Source: Annona cherimola
Lineage: Eukaryota; Streptophyta; Magnoliopsida; Magnoliales; Annonaceae
DNA: 64,000 nt
Reading direction: 5' to 3'
Assembly (NCBI GenBank): GCA_030490835.1
Contig: CM059975.1
Coordinates: forward strand, 57,899,174 to 57,963,173
Below the pieces are notes generated by a model. That model was not told the origin of the DNA. It worked only from the letters and a program-made list of their open reading frames with translations, and ran no database searches. Every line of letters starts with the position of its first letter. Position 1 is the first letter of the stretch. Positions 38,201 through 48,317 of the stretch are shown here, piece by piece. Both the position numbers and the translations under genes were made by a program.

Positions 38201-40868
38201 TGAGCTAGGAACTTTGTTTATTTAATGCATTTGATAAGGCTCTTAAAACAAGTCGAAGAAAGGAAGAATTATTTCGGTTACGTTCAAGCAGAAAAATTGT
38301 TGCAGAAAAAAAGGATGGAAAAGTGAGAATGATATGGTAGGGGAAATGATTAGGAGTAAAAGAATAATGAAAAAATTGATAGAGTAATTGTATAAAAAGA
38401 TGTGAGTCGATAATTGAAAGTATATGTCATAATGAGAAAAAAGAAGTGTAGTTAGGTAATGCAGATGTCAAATCACGTCAGGTGTGAAAAAATGGTGGAA
38501 AAAAGTAAAAGAATTTGCAAAAAATTCCCCTTTTACAAACACACCCTAAATGTCTTTAATTTTAGATTCAAAAAAATGTGCAACACTTGGAAAATTTTAA
38601 ATAATTTCTTTAAGTTGATTCATTCTTTTTATGCATGGGCATTGGTCTTGTTGATTTTTTGAGTGAGTTATGAAATTTTCATTGCTTTTATTGATTGCAA
38701 GTCCTGTAGTATTCAAGTTTATTGGTTAAAATCTAAAAGTGAAGTTCCGCATGTCTTTCAAATATATTATTATTATTATATTTACAAAATTCTATTTGCC
38801 AGGACTTGATTATCTACATAATGGAAGCAATCCACGAATCATCCACCGGGACGTGAAGTGTAGCAATATACTTTTGGATGCAGAGATGAATGCCAAGGTC
38901 TGTGACTTTGGGCTTTCTAAACAAGTTCCCCAGTCAGACGTGACTCATGTGACAACGGTTGTGAAGGGCACCGCTGGTTACCTTGATCCTGAGTATGCCT
39001 CTTACCATGGCTACCTATGTTATTCCTTTTTGGTTGGTGTCCTAATTCACTCTTTGCTTTTCAGGTACTACTCTACCCAGCAATTGACAGAGAAAAGTGA
39101 TGTTTATAGTTTTGGTGTTGTTCTTTTGGAGCTCATTTGTGGGCGGGAACCTTTGAGTCGTTCTGGTTCTCCAGACTCCTACAATCTGGTGTTATGGGTA
39201 CTGATCTGTCACTCGCATAGTACTGAACAATTCAACAAAATCTTCTTTTCTAATATCCAACTCTAGTTTTTGCTAGTAAATAATAACACAATTTTGAGAG
39301 GTAGAAAATAATTAAATGAATGTCTAAAATTTAAAAAATTACCAAATTCACATGAGATGAGATCTAAGGAGAGCCCACATGTTTATAAAAAAATTTGAAA
39401 AATAACTTTTTTATGGCCTCCCGTAAATTTTATTTGAAATCATTTGTTTTATCATGTTGCGAAAATTCATTTCAATCAATGTTTTGGGTGGATAACACCT
39501 GCTTAAAAATATTTATAATCATGTGTCGTTTTTGTAGTTGTTTTCATCATCATCATAAGCTGTTTCTCACCTATGCAAGGTCAACTGCATTGGTCTTGTT
39601 GCTGTGCCATTTTTGACAATTATAAACTCTGTTTTCAGTAATTCTTAACATTTTCATATCTTGTTTAATTACTTCTATGTTCATTTAAGTCTTACTCTCT
39701 TTTTCTTATTGCCTTCTCTTTGAATAAACTAATCTCTCTTAATGAGTGCCATTTCCTCTGTTTAACATGTCCAAACCACCTTAGTTTTTTACGTTCCTTC
39801 ATTTTATTGCCAATTGGCTTCACTTGTTGATTATCTTGGATCGCTTCATTTTTTTAAATTGTTTTATCTTTCCTTGTTTTTATCACTCATCCACATAAAC
39901 AATTTTATTTTTGATACACTTGGTTTATTTAAATCTTGTTTTTTAACCGCCCAACATTTTATCTCGTATAACATTGCTGGTCTAATTGCTGTTTTATAAA
40001 ATTTTTCTTGCAATCTAATTGGTAGTCAATGGTCACATAAAATTCCTGAAGCATTTCGCCATTTCTTCTATCTTACAGGGTTCTATTTATAATGTCTCTC
40101 TTGATTTCCCTGTTATTTTTAATTATTGATCCTAAATACCAGAAATGATCAACTATTGTTATTACTTGGTCTGCAATCTTAATTGCTTTGTCATCTCTGT
40201 TCGAAATGATTAGATCTTAGTACTAGTTGGTCTAAATGGTCCTAAGTAGCAAAATTGCAATCTTAATTGGTTCCTCATCTCTGTCCGAAAATGATTAGAT
40301 CTTAGTACTACTTGGTCTAAATGGTCCTAAGAAGCAAAATTTTTTATTTCTTGAGAGCAATCTGTTACAGAATATGAAAAGCACCAATCACTAGTCTTTT
40401 ACAAGACAAAAACAACACGAATGGATCTCTGCTGTTGCAAGATCAAGCAGCAAGGGATCATTGATCTTGACTATCTAATGTCTGGTTATTACAGCAGAAC
40501 ACTTGCTTCCTTCTCTCTGAGTCAGTGAGATTCCAGTTCCATTACTTATGCTTGCATACACTCAATGAGTCTTTGTGGATCTATTTGTATTGGTTTTCTA
40601 TTTGGCCAGTAATCTTAATATTTGAATTTGATTTGGTCTACCACAGGCAAAGCCTTACTTGCAAGCTGGGGGCTTTGAGGTTGTGGATGAAAGCTTGAAA
40701 GGTACCTTCGACATAGAAAGCTTGAGGAAAGCGGGTTCTATGGCTGCAAGGTCTGTAGAAAGAGATGCATCACAGAGGCCAACAATGGCAGAAGTGTTAG
40801 CAGAATTGAAGGAAGCTTACAGTCTACAGCTTGCACACCTTGCCACCAAAGCTGGACACACTCCTTAA
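21323..40868 (+). CDS. Malectin-like LRR receptor-like Ser/Thr kinase, At5g48740 type, 16 exons
   Basis: Exons, from frame and splice sites: 21323-21416, 22179-22719, 22806-23257, 23558-23675, 23758-23826, 23936-24004, 24081-24149, 30925-30996, 31130-31198, 31275-31516, 31600-31805, 32951-33077, 33204-33272, 38803-38992, 39065-39197, 40647-40868. Joined they give 2,742 nt, 913 aa plus stop, with no frameshift or internal stop; every intron is GT-AG. Order: signal peptide, malectin-like ectodomain, short LRR block, one transmembrane helix, kinase. From memory the closest named relative is Arabidopsis At5g48740 (about 895 aa). Expected role: plasma-membrane receptor signalling by Ser/Thr phosphorylation; the ligand is unknown. 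Odd features: introns 7 and 13 are 6.8 and 5.5 kb because of transposon insertions, yet the coding frame is preserved. Confidence 0.93.
21417..22178 (+). other. Receptor kinase intron 1
   Basis: 762-bp intron between signal peptide and ectodomain exons, a phase-1 junction within a glycine codon. No repeat or ORF of note. Confidence 0.8.
24150..25299 (+). other. Intron 7, part upstream of the gypsy insertion
   Basis: Non-coding. A purine-rich stretch around 24880-25100 contains a short acidic open frame from 24901 (49 codons) that I cannot assign. It is probably part of an unrecognised repeat, since it lies in an intron and has no splice context. Confidence 0.5.
25300..25814 (-). repeat. 3' LTR of the intron-7 gypsy element
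   Basis: About 515 bp; matches 30240-30725 with many substitutions and an extra copy of an AAGATTATTGCC-containing segment. The last codons of the element's pol read into this LTR near 25745-25948 ([12 protein letters not shown]). Confidence 0.8.
26110..28353 (-). pseudogene. Pol of the intron-7 gypsy element
   Basis: From 28353 the - strand gives a retropepsin-like region ([13 protein letters not shown], then [12 protein letters not shown]). The N-terminal RT follows at 27895-27485, including [23 protein letters not shown] and [14 protein letters not shown]. RNase H-like sequence ([30 protein letters not shown]) lies at 26901-26641 and RHAKWIEFF near 26600. After that only the C-terminal part of integrase is recognisable to about 26110, so most of the integrase core seems deleted. 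Several frameshifts and stops. The motif set is that of plant chromoviruses of the Reina type. Confidence 0.8.
28380..29900 (-). pseudogene. Gag of the intron-7 gypsy element
   Basis: The - strand shows a broken gag: a stretch like [19 protein letters not shown] (about 29049-28990), and at 28583-28625 a clean CCHC knuckle [14 protein letters not shown]. Multiple stops and frameshifts. It precedes protease in the usual gag-pol order. Confidence 0.7.
30240..30725 (-). repeat. 5' LTR of the intron-7 gypsy element
   Basis: About 486 bp, TG...CA ends on the - strand (TGATGAGAAT at 30725). Pairs with 25300-25814. The degraded primer site lies just left of 30240. Confidence 0.8.
31806..32950 (+). 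other. Intron 11, with a partial duplication of exon 11 and a hairpin
   Basis: GATTCATTTATCAATGAGG, the last 18 bases of exon 11 plus the first donor base, recurs at 31962-31980, again followed by GTATAT. TCCACTGGCACCTCA occurs at about 31935 and 32069. An inverted repeat GGTACCTGCAC (31837-31847) / GTGCAGGTACC (31859-31869) with an 11-nt loop lies between the copies. The later part (32340-32790) is rich in GGGTTG words, resembling a decayed hAT-type MITE. Confidence 0.7.
33273..34475 (+). other. Intron 13, 5' part
   Basis: Non-coding intron sequence before the LINE pieces; contains one short MITE-like palindrome (33853-33981). No ORF of note. Confidence 0.6.
33853..33981. mobile_element. 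Short MITE-like palindrome in intron 13
   Basis: TGGTAAGACTGTGGG at the left pairs with CCCACATCCTTACCA at the right, and CTGTTAACAACCTAA pairs with TTAGGTTGTTAACAG, giving inverted ends of about 45 bp in a 129-bp unit. No clear target duplication. Confidence 0.55.
34476..34725 (+). mobile_element. RTE LINE 3' fragment placed before the RT domain
   Basis: This stretch matches the C-terminal end of the LINE ORF found again at 35760-35990. GAAATGAGAATGTTAAGGTG and GATGAGTGGTAAAACAAGAA occur at both places. It therefore represents the end of an RTE element lying upstream of RT-coding sequence, an order not expected in one simple copy. Confidence 0.7.
34726..36183 (+). pseudogene. RTE-type LINE reverse transcriptase, 5'-truncated, in intron 13
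   Basis: A + strand non-LTR reverse transcriptase. Motifs in order: [56 protein letters not shown], the catalytic [10 protein letters not shown] and the C-terminal [11 protein letters not shown] region. The 3' end GTGGGAAATGACTTATGATG with ATG repeats at about 36153-36183 is typical of plant RTE elements. The endonuclease half is absent. Two in-frame stops at 34972-34974 and 35794-35796 replace expected tryptophans, and a frame break follows in 35800-35937. Same orientation as the host gene. Confidence 0.85.
36184..36465 (+). mobile_element. Second RTE LINE 3' tail
   Basis: Directly after the first tail another degenerate copy of the LINE end follows: GGGAAGGTAGGCTAAGG, then AGAGGAAGACCCAAAGAAAC, then GTAGCCGACC and TGATGATGAT. 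Adjacent tails suggest one LINE insertion beside another. Confidence 0.65.
36548..36889. mobile_element. Mutator-type MITE with 9-bp target duplication, in intron 13
   Basis: 342-bp near-palindrome. Left end GAGGAATGATCTTGTTAGC; right end is the reverse complement of GAGAAATGATCCTATTAGC. It is flanked by TTTAAGAAT at 36539-36547 and 36890-36898, an exact 9-bp duplication, which points to the Mutator superfamily. Interior arms share TTCTTCATACACTT and ATCTAAGTGTAT. No coding capacity. Confidence 0.85.
36899..38802 (+). other. Intron 13, 3' part
   Basis: Non-coding intron sequence between the MITE and exon 14. No gene or clear repeat. The acceptor of exon 14 is TTTGCCAG at 38795-38802, preceded by a TATTATTATTAT run. 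Confidence 0.6.
39541..40165 (-). mobile_element. RTE LINE 3' fragment, antisense to the host gene
   Basis: The - strand starts with homology to the HFRYLRSI region near 40160, passes through [19 protein letters not shown] and CWAVKK (about 39950-40060), and ends at the LINE 3' tail, TTATGATGATGATG on the - strand (about 39544-39557). It covers roughly the same 600 bp as 35590-36180 in intron 13 but in opposite orientation. Stops and frameshifts are present. Confidence 0.8.
40172..40340. repeat. Tandem duplication of about 84 bp in intron 15
   Basis: Unit 1 (40172-40255) and unit 2 (40256-40340) both begin GCAATCTTAATTG and end AGCAAAATT. They share GATTAGATCTTAGTACTA and TTGGTCTAAATGGTCCTAAG and differ at about nine positions. 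Confidence 0.85.
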
Positions 40869-41364
40869 ATTCCAGGATTTCTAGTTTTCCTAGCAAATTT
40901 TCATTTTTTAAAGATTTATTTGATATCTTTACATATACGTATGAGCTAGAGACGAGTGCTCAAGAAAAGGCTTCTATTTTTTTCCCCTAGTCTATGGTTC
41001 TCTTATTTCTATTTATGTTCATTAGTTCATTGACATTATTTTTAGCTTTTTGCTGCGTATGTCAATTGCTCTCCCTTGGATATTACATTCTCGCTATTCG
41101 AGATGTGCATTGGAAGCAAACCCACATTGATGCTAGGGATGTTAATGGATTAAGTTAGGAGTGTTCTAACCTATGTTATAAACCATATCCTGCTTGTTCT
41201 ATTCGTCCTGTTTGTTTCTAAGCTATTAAATTTTTTTATTTTTATAGGTATTATTGGTTTTATATTATGCAATTGTTTGTTAACTTAAATGGGTCATAAA
41301 CCTATTAATATTGAGGTTAAGTAAGTTGATCAATAAATGGATTAAGCTTGAGACTTTTGTTAAA
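40869..41364. other. 3' flank of the receptor kinase
   Basis: 3' UTR and downstream intergenic DNA. No clear poly(A) signal stands out. 41130-41340 is AT-rich with GGG/CCC words, perhaps an eroded MITE. Confidence 0.35.
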
Positions 41365-41540
41365 CGGGTACACTTCAATGTAACTGGGTTATAGTGAGGC
41401 TGATGTTGAGAATCCATCTTCTTACCGTCCATCCAGGCAGGTAAGATATCCAATGTTTATGACGCTGCTGCATTTGGAATCGGGTATTTTGGATTTGAAA
41501 TACATAATCTCGCCAAAACGCCTCTCTCTCTCTCTCTCTC
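41365..41540 (+). repeat. Left terminal inverted repeat of the MULE
   Basis: Reverse-complement partner of 48640-48803. Immediately inside, a unit of about 80 bp containing CGCCTCTCTCTC and CAGGCTCTTGCC is duplicated in tandem (about 41497-41577 and 41578-41680). Confidence 0.8.
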
Positions 41541-41680
41541 AGGCTCTTGCCCTCTTGCCCTCCCGCTCTCTTGTCGTTTAAATACATAATCCCGCGAAAA
41601 CGCCTCTCTCTCTCTCTCTCTTGCCTGCTCGCTCTCTCTCAGGCTCTTGCCATCTTGCCCTCCTGCTCTCCTGTCATTTG
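41520..41680 (+). repeat. CT-rich microsatellite and subterminal duplication
   Basis: (CT)n runs at 41521-41540, 41605-41620 and 41631-41640, within a tandemly repeated subterminal unit of the MULE. The complementary GA-rich tract lies at 48318-48660 inside the other end. Confidence 0.8.
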
Positions 41681-42483
41681 TTGCTGGAAATCTTCTTCCT
41701 CCCGCTATTTGCCCCCTTCTGCATCTTTCTAATTCCCTCTTTCATTTGCTTTTATTCTGTGCTCTTCATCAGGTATATCTGCAGACCGTTTTGATTCTAA
41801 TTTTTTTTGTAATTTTTTTGAAAGTATTCTCCCTTTGATATCTCATATGGATGTTTGGTTTGGGTTCAAAATTATTTTCTTGTTCTCACCTAAAGTTAGT
41901 AATTTTTTCAAGGTCACATACAATCTTGTCACGTATGAGGTACAACAATTTAGAAGACGACCTAGAGTTGGATGTCCTAAGCTCGCATATGAATAAAAAA
42001 CACAACCTAAAGTAGGATGTCTGAATTTGGAATGACTGTGCATAAGACGACCTAATATTGGACGTAAACATGAGATATTTTACGTGAGCTATTAAGTAGC
42101 TTTTATATATGATCTATTTAGTTATGATTTTAGATATACTGAATGCATGAATGGAACCCATGTTGTTCATAAATTGTTCATCCAACACGTCTTTGATATT
42201 GTTAGAACATGTATATCTACAGGCTATAATCGTGAACTCATCGTCTGCTTCAAGATCATGTTTTTTGGTATTGGCACTCCAGGGATGAACAATATAGAGC
42301 TACATACTGCAGGCAATAGTAGAATGGGTAGTGAAATTCCAATGGAGAGTGATATGACTCCAACACCTCAACAGAGACGAGTTGCAATGAAAATGATATC
42401 AAAATGTTTGTAGACGACGAGAATAGTGGTTCAGAGCACTAGGTAGACACTGATACTAGAGTTGGAGTTGAGTTCGACATACC

Positions 42484-44610
42484 ACAAGCCCCTATTGAAA
42501 TTATACCCAAGATTGGTATGAAGTTTGCAACTAAAAAAGATGCCTTTGACTTCTACAATGGGTATGCAAAGTTTTGTGGCTTTGGTATTTGGTGTAGTCA
42601 AGCGAAGAAGTTGAAATTTGGAGAAATATGTCGAAGGTATATACAATGCTATAAGGTGGGTTTGAGGGAACAATCAAAGGGAATGCAAAATAAGCAAAGA
42701 TATGTTGAGAGAGAAGTCACAAGGTGCAACTGCAAAGTATATTTATTGGTCACCAAACCTACTAGTGCTCCATGTTTTAGAGTGGCACAATTCAATCCAT
42801 CCCATTGTTATAGACTTGCTTAGCCTAATAAATATATATTACTACGCTTACATAGGAATATACCAGTTGTCCAGTTAGATGTGGTGCATGAGATGAGAAG
42901 TTTGAGATTAGGGTGGCAAAATCTATTGACTTCATGGCACAAGAATATGGTGGTCATGACCATATTAGATTTTTGGAAGTTGATTTACAGATGCTCTACG
43001 GAGGAGGCGTTAAGCAAAATTTGGCGAAGGAGCTGCAACAATATTGGATTACTTTAACAACAAATCAAAGTTTGATCAGTCATTCACATATAATTTGTAG
43101 ATTGATGAGGACAACCAACTATTTTTTTGTTTGTGGGTAGACAAGATCTAAAGTTGACTATAAGGTCTTCAATGATGTCTTTAACTTCGATATGACATAT
43201 AAAACAAATTAGCATGACATGCTATTTGGTCCATTTGTTGGAGTTTACTACCATAGACAGATCATTTTGCTTGGCGCTGGGTTGTATTCGGAGAGATGTA
43301 TGAGGACTTCAAGTGGTTGTTTCGCACTTGGTTGGAGGCAATAGGAGGTGTTACTCCAAAGGCAAATATCACAAACCAGGATCCGATTATGATGAAAGCC
43401 ATTGATAAAGTCTTTCCTAATACAAAACATGTGCTATGTAGCTAAGAAACTTCCATAAGAATTGGATGCTATTTACCAAAAGTATCAAAAGTTTAAAGAT
43501 ATTTGATACAAATGCGTTAGGAAGATTGAAGAGGTTAATGAATTTGAGGAAACTTTGTGTTTGATGTTATCAGAATATGCATTGGAGGATAATGTATGGT
43601 TGTAATCATTGTATGAGACTAGGCATATGTGGGTCTTGGTTTACATCAAAAATTATTTTCTTGCTTGGAAGATTACCACAGGTCATTTCGAGAGTCCGAA
43701 ATCATTCTTTGATCATTTTGTTCATAGCAAGACAAACATGTTGGACTTTTTAGTGCTTTATGATCAAGCTCATGAAAATAAAAAAGTTGGATGAGCTTGC
43801 TAAAGATGGAAAGGCTACAAACTGTGAACGCATACTAAAAATAAAAGTTTTTATAGAGGAACAAATGAAAAAGTTATACACCAGGAAAATATTCAATGTC
43901 TTCCAAGCTCAACTCAAGCGTGGCAGGTACTACAATGTAGTCTACCTACAAACGGACAGATATATGGACAAATAACCAGTCACATTTAGTGGACCTGCAT
44001 CAGAAAATCAACCTCGAAAAGTTGTGTGGCACAATGCTCATAACTGTGGTAGGTATCCATGCAGAAAGTTTGAATTCATTGGAATTGTCTGTTGTCATCT
44101 TCTAGCAATGTTTTGCTTTAGAAGTATGCATTACATACCTGAAACACACGTACTTCAACATTGTACAAGAAAGCTGAAAGACAATGTGCACATAATTGAA
44201 ATCTCTGAAATTATAGATCCTGCGAATTCATCACTGCTAAGCTGACATTTTCTATCGCAAAAGTGGTCATATATTATAAACTTTGGGGCACGTAAGATTG
44301 ATGCATATGAGATTGCATTGGAGGGAGTTGTCAATATCACATCAAAGATTGAAGTAGCTAGATGTCTCACAAAACCAACTAGAAAGGCATGAACTTGCTA
44401 CGAGAGGAGTGGATAGGACTTGTTTGGCCCAACCTTTGGGTGTGAGTGCACACATTGGTGCAGAGGATAATATAGTTGAAAGGTGCAACCCACATGACCC
44501 AAGCGGTTCAAAAACTAAAGGGAGGACGCCTTTAAGATATAAATCATCATTAGAGAAGAGAAGATTGGAGAATGCAGGTTGTGTCATGAACGCCACAAAG
44601 TTGTAAAAGA
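42484..44610 (+). pseudogene. FAR1/FHY3-related MULE transposase, decayed
   Basis: The + strand shows, in order and in shifting frames, a FAR1-type DNA-binding domain (GMKFATKKDAFDFYNGYA, then CNCKVYL) at 42518-42823; transposase-core sequence around 43130-43440 (VFNDVFNFDMTYKTN, FGPFVGVYYHRQ, LFRTWLEAIGGVTPKA, VFPNTKHVLC); and a SWIM-type zinc-finger segment at about 44045-44120 (CRKFEFIGIVCCHLLA). A basic tail ends near 44606. Domain order matches FAR1-related transposases. At least several frameshifts and stops make it inactive. Host FAR1/FHY3 genes derive from such transposases, but the terminal repeats here favour a transposon. Confidence 0.75.
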
Positions 44611-45739
44611 CTACGAAAAGAGAAATTGTCGGACTTTGTGTGGAGTGACGATAAATGAAGGTAGTATAATTTATCATGTCATATTTGTTGATTGTTTATC
44701 ATATTTACTAATATTCGTATCCATGTCAATTTCACAGGTGCTGGTATGTCATTTACTCTAATGTGAAGAGAAGAATTCTAAAGAGCATGAGGATCATCAC
44801 AATGACTCTTAAGACACTGATATGTAGAGATGTGCCTTCGTCAAATGTATAATTGTTGCTATTATGCCAATGTTTAAGTTTATAATTGACTTTGTGAGTT
44901 AAATTGTTGGGATGAAAATTAGGCCAAAGATGATTATTGTAGGGGCTGTCTGTTGAATTTGGTATATGTAAAGTGGGATAATTATGATGTTTATCTATTT
45001 ATTTGGAGGTTATTTACATGTGTTGTCTTTCTTTCATCTTTTGTTGTATATATGGAATTCTAGTCCCATTTAATTGTCTCTTTTTTCAGTCATCTGGACA
45101 AATAACAACCACTACCAAAATAGTGGACAACTACAACTTAGTCGTTTGACATTTTGAAGTATGAGATAAGCTAAAATGGCTAACAGACTTGCGTAATAGC
45201 ATAATAATTGATATAAACAACTAAAATTGCTCCACCTAGTATTTATGCTATAAACCTTATAGATACTTTGCAAATAGATACCTACCAGACAACCCAGAAA
45301 GAGCTGACTAGTCAAAGGATGCCTAATAGTTAGTCCTCTGGATAGATAATGTCATATGCTACAATTGGAGACGACTGTCACTTAGTCGTTTGACATCAAA
45401 AGCATCAGACAAGGAAAAATAACATAGAGCAAATCACATTGAAAAAAAAAGCACAGAACTGTCTTCTGTAATCAAGACTTGTCATTCCACAAATGCGAAT
45501 CTAAAAATATATTTCATATTTGCCAACCTCTATATATGTCACATGAATATTCAAACTATAAAGATAAGACATATAATGTTCCAATATAGTTTTAATCATA
45601 GGCAATTAGACATAAATCAACATCAAAATATGATTGCATCCCACAATTGCATTGATTAATATGTAAAAAAAAATGGTGTTTAGTCTTCATCATCATTGGT
45701 GTTCGCGTCCAGATATTCTTCAATTTTTTTGGTAGGGTG
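44611..45739. other. MULE internal non-coding segment
   Basis: No ORF supported. CTTAGTCGTTTGACAT occurs twice in direct orientation, at 45137-45152 and 45381-45396. Confidence 0.45.
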
Positions 45740-47130
45740 CCTATTACATTCAACTTCTCCACAATAACAACATACTAGCCTTCAATGAATGATATCAAAT
45801 GACCAACCAATGATGCTTCGTTGGCGGAGGACTACTCAAAATTGTCAACTCTTGCAGCAATGTGATGACGAACTGATTCATTCAAATGTGCATCTCTTAA
45901 CACCCATTGATTTGAGGTGTCCTTTCGCTATCCCATTCATATTAAAGTTGTCCTGTCAATCTGATTGTCATACTTTAGAATTTTAGTCCTTTCACTGTTA
46001 ACGTCCATGCCCAAGTGAAGGAATATCTTCGACAAGAAGCAACCATATGGTAGCGGAGACTGATTTGAGCACCACGCCTTGTGCATATGAGCCATAGTAC
46101 TCTTAGGAAGGCTGACTTTTTTTTTTCTTTTTTAGCATCCATATCATCCGTGCATCAGTAGCAATCACTGCCTCTCTAGCACCTAAATGCGGTAGCAGAC
46201 AATGCATGCAAATTCAATGTAATATCCTCAATTCCAATATCATTGAGGTGGAAACAATCATTTTTGCTTCTACTGATCGGTCAATGTTGCTAGATAGGAA
46301 GGAAAAAAAATCCTTTGCAGATCATCTTTACCCTCATCTAATCATGCTTCCTTATTAGGAATCCCAAGGCTAGCTGTGATAATCTCAATTGTCAACTGAT
46401 ATTGTTGACCATGAAGGTGAAATGAGCTATCTAGACGAAGAGTGTAATAGAATCTTCAAACAAGGTGATACGTTGTCGTTCACAAGCAATAGCTTGTGCC
46501 AACCTTGATATCTAAATGGCCTGCCTGTCTTGAACTTATCTCTCTTGAAAAATCTCAAATAAACTATTCTTCCTTTTAGAATAGGCCAATTCTGAAAGTG
46601 CTTGACTTATTTTTCATTGGTATGAGCTTCTCTTTCACCACCTTGCTCTTCTTCTACTTCTTTGTCCTAGACGATGTTGTCATCTTCCCCTAACTACTCT
46701 TTTTCCCCCTCTATAACTTCTCCCTTAACCTCCTCATTTTATTGCTCTTCCTCTGCTTCAATGCCCGACTTTTCCTTTTGTTCCATTTGATCTTCTTCTG
46801 CAGCCTCATTTAGTTGTACATGTTCTTCATTCCCTTGCTGTAAGTCCTCTACATCCACATCATCAATTTCTTGTTTTACCACCTGCAGTAAATCTTTGTT
46901 TCCTCCTTGTCGAGCACATCACCTACATTGGGATATCTGTTTTTCCTCGTTTCTTCTTAAATTTTTTTAATTGTGTTTTCTTGGTTCTACCTTACTAATA
47001 GCTGAAGCTTCTTTTGCTTTATGCTTTGTTCTCGTCTTTCTGTAGAATTGAGATTGAGTCAATTATTCTTCATCATCTGACCTCGGCGAGTACAAGTCAT
47101 CACCATATTTGCTAACCTGCAAAACATGAA
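45740..47130 (-). pseudogene. Acidic protein relic, possible 'putative plant transposon protein'
   Basis: Translating the - strand gives a broken acidic protein. Near 47100-46650 it is rich in Glu/Asp/Gln (QEIDDVDVEDLQQGNEEH). Further on (about 46110-45960) come HKAWCSNQSPLPYGCFLSKI and FLHLGMDVNSERT. The LPYG...LTKIF pattern with a following hydrophilic tail resembles the plant-specific transposon-associated domain I know as PF20167; that match is from memory and needs a search. Stops and frameshifts interrupt it. Convergent with the transposase inside the same inverted repeats. Confidence 0.45.
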
Positions 47131-48317
47131 TATGTTAATATCCTCATATCACATTGAAGTTGCACAACAATTGCATTGCTAAAGACAAATTAGATTGATT
47201 AAAAACAACCAGACAATCATTGCTCAGATGACCAATGATCAGACGAGCAATTATCAAACGACCAACACGCAAATGACTAATGCTTAGACAACCATTGCCG
47301 AGGCAACCAGACAAAGCCTATTTCTTTAATCCTTATAGGAAGATGATAAGTAGTATATAATCATTAAGTCAAATATGAACTTTGAAACCACATAATCAAA
47401 TTAAAAGTTGAACTCTACTATATAACTAATTAATTCCATGTTTGGTGTTTTCGAAATGGAATGGTAAGATGAAACTCAACAATTACATACAAGTCTAGCC
47501 TAAACAAGCTAAAATAATAGAAATAGATCATTTGTAAAAGTATCCATGGTGGGGACGTCTAAACCAAGCAACAAACATTCAATAGTCGTCGTACTGCTCT
47601 TTCCTTTCACCCATGTTGGTGAATGAAAAAAAAACAATAATGGACTGTTGAAAATCTCCTCAGTCAGCTTCTCACATAAGTTGCCATGGCCATCCTTGTC
47701 TCATTGCACTGCACCCAACAAGGCGGTAGGCACATGTTTGTCAATATTTGGAGTCTTCGCTGCCCTTATTGAGCACATTCCATGTGTTTGGTTAAGAGTG
47801 AGAATGACATCAATGGAGATGGAGGAAGATAAAACAAAGTGGATTAATACTAAAGTGAAAACCATGCGAATATATTTGTTTGTAAGTAGGAAGTGATGAA
47901 AATACGATAGTATTGAATGATTTTTTTATTTCTAAAATATAATACTCTATTTTTTATTTTTCAATTTGATTTTTCTTAATCTCAATGCATCTTTTTTTCA
48001 TTCCCTTATACAGTAGTACTTTTACCATTTTATTCTCATACTATTCTTATTACATCCAATTTGAAACAATACTAGTCTTGATCAGTTGCTACAAAAATCT
48101 CTTAGTTGGTGGCATCATTGAGTTGGGTTTCTCACACCTTTTTTGGATAAAAATTTCTCACACCTTAAATGTTTACCCATTTAATACAGATTAGCCCTAA
48201 AACAAGAAAAAATCGAAAACATCATGCTAACAAAAACAATAAGGGGTATTTTGGAATTCATTATTGTTTTTACTCAATCTAGTGTTGGGGATTTGAATCA
48301 CGGTTTTCTTTTTCGAT
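47131..48317. other. MULE internal segment with a minisatellite
   Basis: Contains the 15-bp tandem repeat at 47211-47315. The rest is AT-rich with no supportable ORF. Confidence 0.4.
47211..47315. repeat. 15-bp minisatellite, seven degenerate units
   Basis: Seven consecutive 15-bp units with consensus close to AGACRACCAATGNTC, for example AGACAATCATTGCTC, AGATGACCAATGATC and AGACAACCATTGCCG. Period is exact although sequence varies. Not a coding repeat in any open frame. Confidence 0.8.

Larger units (their letters stand above)
39198..40646 (+). other. Intron 15
   Basis: 1,449-bp intron holding an antisense LINE fragment (39541-40165) and an 84-bp tandem duplication (40172-40340). The short ORFs on the + strand are shadows of the LINE. 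Confidence 0.7.
31600..40868 (+). other. Receptor kinase exons 11-16: protein kinase domain
   Basis: Exon 11 has the glycine loop GRGSFGSV and the ATP lysine in VAVKV (about K651), with the alpha-C glutamate at the exon end. Exon 14 carries HRDVKCSN (RD kinase, catalytic Asp about 749), DFG (about 767) and the activation segment GTAGYLDPE. Exon 15 continues [19 protein letters not shown]; exon 16 has RPTM and the C-terminus. All catalytic residues are present, so an active kinase is expected. The 14/15 junction is decided by the GA|GTATGC donor, which restores DPEYYSTQQ; reading through the 72-nt intron 14 would instead insert an unrelated hydrophobic stretch. Confidence 0.9.

Noticed and set aside
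38993..39064. Reading through intron 14 as coding, which keeps the frame open
   Set aside because: It inserts 24 residues into the conserved DPEYYSTQQ activation segment; GT-AG sites restore the family sequence exactly.
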